A stretch of DNA of 42,607 nucleotides from a virus, in IMG/VR virus record IMGVR_UViG_3300015202_000020, positions 1-42,607 of that record, one strand, 5' to 3'. Position numbers and translations under genes: made by a program. The notes beneath the pieces were generated by a model. The model was not told the DNA's origin, searched no databases, and saw only the letters and a list, made by a program, of their open reading frames with translations. The first letter of the stretch is position 1. Every line of letters starts with the position of its first letter. Shown here piece by piece: positions 39,709 to 42,607 of this stretch.

Positions 39709-39860
39709 TCGTCCCTTACCGCTAGCCACATCCTGTAATTAGCAGGGTAGTGTCATGGTCGCGCCATGCCGCCGCTTATGTGTTGGTGCTGTGTCGATCC
39801 CAGCTACGACCACCTTGCGGTGCTTCCGACTCTCACGGGTTGCCTGTAAAGCGGGCTCGC
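39601..39860 (-). ncRNA. Candidate large structured RNA in the leftward early operon
   Basis: Four long-range helices are strictly nested. P1 is GCGAGC (39855-39860) with GCTCGC (39601-39606), P2 TTTAC (39846-39850) with GTAAA (39611-39615), and P3 GGGATCG (39795-39801) with CGATCCC (39616-39622). P4 is ACCAACACATAAGCGG (39772-39787) with its perfect 16-base complement (39653-39668). Inside P4 lie local hairpins CATGG/CCATG, CCTG/CAGG, CCGG/CCGG and GTGGG/CCCAC. Between P2 and P3 lies CACC-GCAA-GGTG with a GNRA loop. The GNRA loop and operon direction favour the minus strand. Class not identified. Confidence 0.65.
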
Positions 39861-39933
39861 TATCTAACTTTCGGCGTTCATAACCGCACTGCCTGACGGG
39901 CTGCTTTAACCTGCAGCTCGGGAACTACCGGTA
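39861..39933 (-). other. 5' flank of the structured RNA
   Basis: No gene. On the minus strand CTGC and GCAG form a stem around AGGTTAAA (near 39900-39915), and CGG/CCG with TT/AA form a second irregular stem near 39870-39887. Probably part of the same structured transcript. Confidence 0.4.
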
Positions 39934-40188
39934 TTAACGTGCATTCAGTCCTGAATAAGTCCTGCTGTATTTAATCTGGTCATCTTCGGTTCCAAACATT
40001 TCGATGTGCAGCAACTCGGCGGCATCTTCTGCGCTGGCTTCCATGAGCTTAATTTCGCTCTTGATGTCCTTGCCAACGTCAGAGCCAGAGTTCAGTGCAT
40101 CGGCGATTACTTTGTAGATATGCGCTTGGTCGCCGTTGAACAATTCGATGATGTCTTGCGCGGTGTATTTGCGAGTAGCTTTGATCAT
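39934..40188 (-). CDS. First gene of the leftward early operon, hypothetical
   Basis: 84 residues from ATG 40188 (GGAG about ten bases upstream). MIKATRKYTAQDIIELFNGD then QAHIYKVIADALNSGSDVGK; helical and acidic. As first gene after the leftward promoter it may be an early regulator or host-takeover protein; a position like lambda N, but no Arg-rich motif is seen. Function unknown. Confidence 0.62.
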   Translation of the reverse strand: MIKATRKYTAQDIIELFNGDQAHIYKVIADALNSGSDVGKDIKSEIKLMEASAEDAAELLHIEMFGTEDDQIKYSRTYSGLNAR

Positions 40189-40232
40189 GTCTTTGCTCCG
40201 GTTCGTTTGTGTTTGCTGCTTCAGTGATACGA

Positions 40233-40261
40233 ATAATAGCAACGGTAGAAAATGAAAGCAA
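40233..40261 (-). promoter_or_regulatory. Leftward early promoter (pL-like)
   Basis: Read on the minus strand: -35 TTGCTT (40256-40261), 17-base spacer, -10 TATTAT (40233-40238), leaving a leader of about 38 bases before ATG 40188. Confidence 0.65.
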
Positions 40262-40306
40262 CTGTTATTTTAACTTATTGTGGTTTATTTCGTTCAATTG
40301 TCTAAA

Positions 40307-40315
40307 TTGTTAGAA
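40307..40315. promoter_or_regulatory. Operator-like site near the leftward promoter
   Basis: TTGTTAGAA repeats the half-site found in the paired operators of the repressor/Cro region (41402 and 41456 inverted). It lies about 50 bases upstream of the -35 box. Confidence 0.45.
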
Positions 40316-40326
40316 ATTACAGGCGT

Positions 40327-40349
40327 AAAAAATGCCCTAAACAGGGCAT
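40327..40349 (-). terminator. Terminator for leftward (repressor) transcripts
   Basis: On the minus strand ATGCCC, loop TGTTTA, GGGCAT, then six T. The next minus-strand gene upstream is the repressor, so its mRNA would end here, after a 3' untranslated part of more than 400 bases. Confidence 0.72.
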
Positions 40350-40410
40350 ATTCACAGGTAATTATTCATGCTATGTGCTTGACTTGAAACATAAAATCAA
40401 TAAATTTATT

Positions 40411-40440
40411 TGTTGCCGTGCGGAATTAATGTGGTAATAT
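40411..40440 (+). promoter_or_regulatory. Possible rightward promoter before the antisense-region gene
   Basis: TTGCCG and TAATAT are separated by 16 bases just before the hairpin leader of the 40510 gene. A second candidate, TTGACT near 40380 with TAAATT 16 bases on, lies upstream. Both are moderate matches. Confidence 0.4.
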
Positions 40441-40448
40441 ATTTGTGT

Positions 40449-40499
40449 CGTTACAAATCGTAACGGTTGGGCATAAACGCCTATTTCTAACGACCAACC
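40449..40499 (+). promoter_or_regulatory. Hairpin-rich leader without a ribosome site
   Basis: CGTTAC-AAAT-CGTAACG folds as a short hairpin, and GGTTGG (40465-40470) pairs with CCAACC (40494-40499). The bases directly before ATG 40510 (CACGCCAAATC) contain no Shine-Dalgarno-like sequence. Confidence 0.45.
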
Positions 40500-40509
40500 A
40501 CGCCAAATC

Positions 40510-40872
40510 ATGTCAAAAAGAAAAAAAGAATGGAAGTCGCACTTGTTGGTTATGTGTCAGGTCATGCCTGAACATATTAGGGAAGCTTTTATAAATGAGG
40601 TGTATCTATCCCTGTTTACTCTGAGTGAGCAAGGGCATTTATGCTTTGAACCGTTTCAGTGTGTCCGGTGGCAAGACCAGATTCTAAAATCAATCTTGCT
40701 CATGTCAGCAGAATGCAGAAGTGAGGTGATGGACTGGGCTGGGGCGCTGCGTGACGAATTAATTTCAAAGGGTATTATTGACCCATTGTTTTCTTACGCT
40801 TCGCTGTTGCACCAGGCGAACCCTTACGATATGGCAAACTCTCACCAGTTGCCGCCGAATGTTTTTCATTAA
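40510..40872 (+). CDS. Immunity-region accessory protein, antisense to the repressor transcript
   Basis: 120 residues. Basic start MSKRKKEWKSHLLVMCQVMP, then helical EHIREAFINEVYLSLFTLSE and DWAGALRDELISKGIIDPLF. Not recognised. Its 3' end overlaps the repressor gene by 98 bases tail to tail, and the predicted repressor mRNA 3' region covers it completely. Position next to the repressor recalls rex or superinfection-exclusion genes, but the orientation is opposite to rex. No clear ribosome site. Confidence 0.55.
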   Translation: MSKRKKEWKSHLLVMCQVMPEHIREAFINEVYLSLFTLSEQGHLCFEPFQCVRWQDQILKSILLMSAECRSEVMDWAGALRDELISKGIIDPLFSYASLLHQANPYDMANSHQLPPNVFH

Positions 40873-41356
40873 TCTGATCGACAGATAAGGTGTAATGCTT
40901 CGCAACAACTGCAACCGGATCGGCTTGCGGCATCTGCTGACCATAATTTACTGGCTTGGCCTTATCCTGGCCGGTCTGTGAATTTGAATTTGCGTTGTGC
41001 GCGTCAATCGCATCATAGACAGCCAGCAATACTCTTTTCTTTCCTCGTGGGTCAAGTCCTTCAAACAATGACAGCAGCTCTTTTGTGTCGCTGTCAGTTG
41101 GTGTCGCTGCGTTGCCGCGAACCTGTCTGACGTTCTCGGCTTCCAGCGCAAGACGTGGGCTGACATTCTCCAACGGTATATTAAAAAAATCCGCATACAT
41201 CAAAGCGTTCTTCATTCCTATTGGACGAATCCCGCGCATCTGCTGATAAATAATATTGTGGTTTATTCCGTGTTCACGGGAGAATTCTGATCTATTTACG
41301 CCAGTAAATAATTTTTTCAGATTTTCTGCTTCCTCTTCTTGCGTCCAGATTTTCAT
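40775..41356 (-). CDS. CI-like phage repressor without peptidase domain
   Basis: 193 residues from ATG 41356. Helix-turn-helix near residues 20-60 (VNRSEFSREHGINHNIIYQQ, MRGIRPIGMKNALMYADFFN), then DTKELLSLFEGLDPRGKKRV. The C-terminal 70 residues are polar and disordered-looking. The S24 self-cleavage domain (Ser/Lys dyad) of lambda CI is absent, so induction must be different, for instance by an antirepressor or degradation. It is divergent from Cro across paired operators. Confidence 0.8.
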   Translation of the reverse strand: MKIWTQEEEAENLKKLFTGVNRSEFSREHGINHNIIYQQMRGIRPIGMKNALMYADFFNIPLENVSPRLALEAENVRQVRGNAATPTDSDTKELLSLFEGLDPRGKKRVLLAVYDAIDAHNANSNSQTGQDKAKPVNYGQQMPQADPVAVVAKHYTLSVDQINEKHSAATGESLPYRKGSPGATAKRKKTMGQ

Positions 41357-41401
41357 AGGTAATTCATCCAATAAAAATATATTCAATACATATTGCACAG
41401 T

Positions 41402-41456
41402 TTGTTAGAAGTTGCTATTATCTGTTTTGTCGTAAATATCTAGCAAAATCTAACAA
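41402..41456. promoter_or_regulatory. Paired operators and divergent promoters of repressor and Cro
   Basis: TTGTTAGAAGTTGCTA (41402-41417) and TAGCAAAATCTAACAA (41441-41456) are inverted copies of one 16-base site (14 of 16 positions match). The leftward promoter for the repressor reads -35 TTGCTA (41441-41446, minus) and -10 GATAAT (41417-41422, minus) with 18 bases between. A rightward promoter (TTGCTA 41412-41417, AAATAT 41434-41439) is weaker. Both sites overlap promoter boxes, as expected of repressor/Cro competition. Confidence 0.7.
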
Positions 41457-41464
41457 GGTGAAAA

Positions 41465-41689
41465 ATGGGAAATCAAATTAAGTTTCTAAAGCAAGCGGTA
41501 TTCAAGGCGCGAACACAAACAGCACTGGCACGAACAATCGGAGTTTCCCCCTGTCAGGTCAATCAATGGGTATTAGGTAACAGACCCATTCCATATCCGC
41601 ACTGTCTTTCTATTGAAGAACATTACGGCATCGACAAAATGCTTCTGGTGTCGGCGCGTGATGCAGATTTAATCAACAGCTTTAAATAA
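41465..41689 (+). CDS. Cro-like (YdaS-type) regulator
   Basis: 74 residues. KARTQTALARTIGVSPCQVN then QWVLGNRPIPYPHCLSIEEH is a helix-turn-helix of the Cro/YdaS type. AAGGTG lies before the ATG. First gene of the rightward early operon, opposed to the repressor. Confidence 0.84.
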   Translation: MGNQIKFLKQAVFKARTQTALARTIGVSPCQVNQWVLGNRPIPYPHCLSIEEHYGIDKMLLVSARDADLINSFK

Positions 41690-41780
41690 ATATAGCACAG
41701 GTAGATATTTTTTTTGTGTAATTTAATTAACAAAACTTTTGGCAAATAAAGCCGGGATTGTAACTATGTTCCATCCAGCA

Positions 41781-41794
41781 ATATTGCGCAATAT
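41781..41794. promoter_or_regulatory. Perfect 14-bp palindrome upstream of 41830
   Basis: ATATTGCGCAATAT is a perfect palindrome in the 140-base gap between cro and the next gene. It could be a binding site for a dimeric regulator. Its sequence does not match the repressor operators. Confidence 0.4.
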
Positions 41795-41829
41795 GTAATT
41801 TTATACAGTAGTCCTATAGGGGAAAGTCT

Positions 41830-42039
41830 ATGAAAACGTTCATTTTCGATTTAGTTCTAACAGTGTTGTTAATTGGTGGCATCTGTCAGGTTACAAGCGG
41901 CTGGGCATGTTTCTGCCTGATAGCACTGGTAATGATTTTTGCTGCACGTTGGTATTTCTTGGGTCTTGAGCTTGGCGAATCTGAAGTGCATGACGCTGAA
42001 TTGCGTTGCCCGGTTCTGACGAACTTGAAAGGCTTTTGA
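41830..42039 (+). CDS. Small membrane protein in the early operon
   Basis: 69 residues. Two membrane segments, about 4-22 (FIFDLVLTVLLIGGICQVTS) and 26-42, then an acidic tail. AGGGGAAA precedes the ATG. Possible superinfection or early host-interaction protein by place and topology only. Confidence 0.58.
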   Translation: MKTFIFDLVLTVLLIGGICQVTSGWACFCLIALVMIFAARWYFLGLELGESEVHDAELRCPVLTNLKGF

Positions 42040-42041
42040 AT

Positions 42042-42419
42042 ATGCGAACACAGCATTCCGAAACAAAGTCGGCCAGCTTCCACGCCTTCAGTGTTCCCAC
42101 TTTGGAAAAAATGGAAAAGCGAATTCTGAAAGCATTTTCTGACCGTGGCGTGACGCTGACCCGTGACGAAATTGCAGACAAGCTGAACCGAACCTTACAC
42201 AAACAGGTCGGTGAAAAGAAGGTGAAAGTTTCGTCAGTATGTGGCCGCGTCAATTCGCTGGTCGCCAAGGGCGTTCTGGTGGTTCGTGGCCGTGAAAAAT
42301 CAAAAGACACTGGGCGTCTGGTTGAACTTGTCGGCTTGCCGGTTACAACCCAACTTGATTTAATTGAACTCAGTAAATCTGAATGGGATTTGAAAATGGA
42401 AGGGGCTTTTTTATTATGA
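42042..42419 (+). CDS. Winged-helix DNA-binding protein
   Basis: 125 residues from ATG 42042, two bases after the previous stop (the start at 42006 lies inside that gene). FSVPTLEKMEKRILKAFSDR, TLTRDEIADKLNRTLHKQ, then SSVCGRVNSLVAKGVLVVRG show a winged helix. It may be an early regulator or a replication-linked factor. The end overlaps the next gene by ATGA. Confidence 0.7.
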   Translation: MRTQHSETKSASFHAFSVPTLEKMEKRILKAFSDRGVTLTRDEIADKLNRTLHKQVGEKKVKVSSVCGRVNSLVAKGVLVVRGREKSKDTGRLVELVGLPVTTQLDLIELSKSEWDLKMEGAFLL

Positions 42420-42580
42420 CCAGACGCAGAGTTTTAACTGATTCACAGGTTCGTGAAATCAAGGCAGCACATCAACCAGGTAAGCGTGGCAACGGTTATG
42501 AATCGCTTGCAAAAAAATACGGTGTTGGAATTTCAACCGTTCGTGATTTATTAACCTACCGGGTGAGGTATTCAACATGA
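42416..42580 (+). CDS. Small helix-turn-helix protein
   Basis: 54 residues: RRRVLTDSQVREIKAAHQPG, then YESLAKKYGVGISTVRDLLT. This is a resolvase- or sigma-like helix-turn-helix standing alone. ATGA overlaps on both sides link it to its neighbours. Probably a DNA-binding accessory of the early operon. Confidence 0.72.
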   Translation: MTRRRVLTDSQVREIKAAHQPGKRGNGYESLAKKYGVGISTVRDLLTYRVRYST

Positions 42581-42607
42581 AAGTACTGATTGCATGTGAA
42601 TACAGCG
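42577..42607 (+). CDS. N-terminus of methyltransferase-like protein (continues at window start)
   Basis: Ten codons, MKVLIACEYS plus a partial Gly codon, starting in an ATGA overlap. This is the N-terminus expected for the protein whose remainder is read from position 2. About 8-10 residues between them seem to be missing. Confidence 0.7.
   Translation, partial: MKVLIACEYS

Noticed and set aside
39451-39738. 95-codon plus-strand open frame over the structured RNA region
   Set aside because: It opposes the operon, overlaps the membrane-protein gene and explains neither the nested helices nor any known family.
39601-39860. Group I or group II intron
   Set aside because: No interrupted gene, no recognisable catalytic core and no intron-encoded protein; flanking genes are complete.
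1-42607. Insertion sequences, diversity-generating retroelement or toxin-antitoxin pair
   Set aside because: No transposase, reverse transcriptase or recognisable toxin was found; the Cro-like YdaS-type protein is explained by the immunity region.

Overview
This window looks like the almost complete genome of a temperate, contractile-tailed bacteriophage (myovirus with a Mu-like baseplate). The genome is circular or circularly permuted. The last bases (42577-42607) are the first ten codons of a methyltransferase-like gene. The first in-frame bases (from position 2) continue the same protein family after a short gap that ends in a run of nine G. The true genome is therefore about 42.6 kb with only a few tens of bases missing at the join. 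The host is a Gram-negative bacterium, because there is a nested Rz/Rz1 spanin pair. The attP core is the 3' half of a tRNA-Gly(CCC) gene of proteobacterial type, and the lambdoid-like genes NinB, NinG, YbcO, ERF and DUF4224 fit a beta- or gammaproteobacterium. No finer host call is possible from sequence alone.

Layout. (1) Rightward early and replication operon, 41465 to the end and on through 1-6154: Cro-like regulator, small regulators, methyltransferase-like protein, NinB, DUF1376 protein, DNA methylase, YbcO-like nuclease, replication initiator, DUF6475 protein, NinG, a nucleotide-hydrolase-like protein, an AP2-domain protein and a membrane protein, mostly joined by ATGA or TAATG overlaps. 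(2) Late switch, 6270-8018: Q-like antiterminator, three small genes, a consensus sigma-70 promoter (TTGACA, 16 bases, TATAAT), a tRNA and tRNA-like cluster with an intrinsic terminator inside it, and a structured leader. This matches the logic of lambda pR'/tR'. (3) Late genes, 8018-33242: proteasome-like hydrolase, a second DNA methylase, terminase, portal, capsid, head-tail connectors, sheath, tube, chaperone with a classic A AAA AAG frameshift site, tape measure, Mu-like baseplate, tail fibre, and a lysis block (endolysin, HNH-like protein, holin, Rz/Rz1). Many gene boundaries carry a compact terminator-hairpin plus ribosome-site linker. (4) Accessory and attachment region, 33255-34936: remnant of a different tyrosine recombinase, a truncated membrane-protein gene, an intact secreted GH18 chitinase, then attP with four integrase arm-type repeats. 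(5) Leftward early operon, 40188 down to 34937: recombination genes (ERF, SSB, exonuclease), many tiny genes, excisionase-like DUF4224 and integrase. (6) Immunity region, 40260-41460: repressor, paired operators, and a rightward accessory gene lying wholly antisense to the predicted repressor mRNA.

The strongest candidate for something undescribed is a 260-nt RNA (39601-39860, minus strand) in the leftward operon. It has four strictly nested long-range helices, including a perfect 16-bp one, plus several local hairpins and a GNRA tetraloop. Others are a tRNA-like element whose anticodon arm is replaced by a long hairpin (7785-7870), the antisense immunity-region gene, and the chitinase cargo next to attP.
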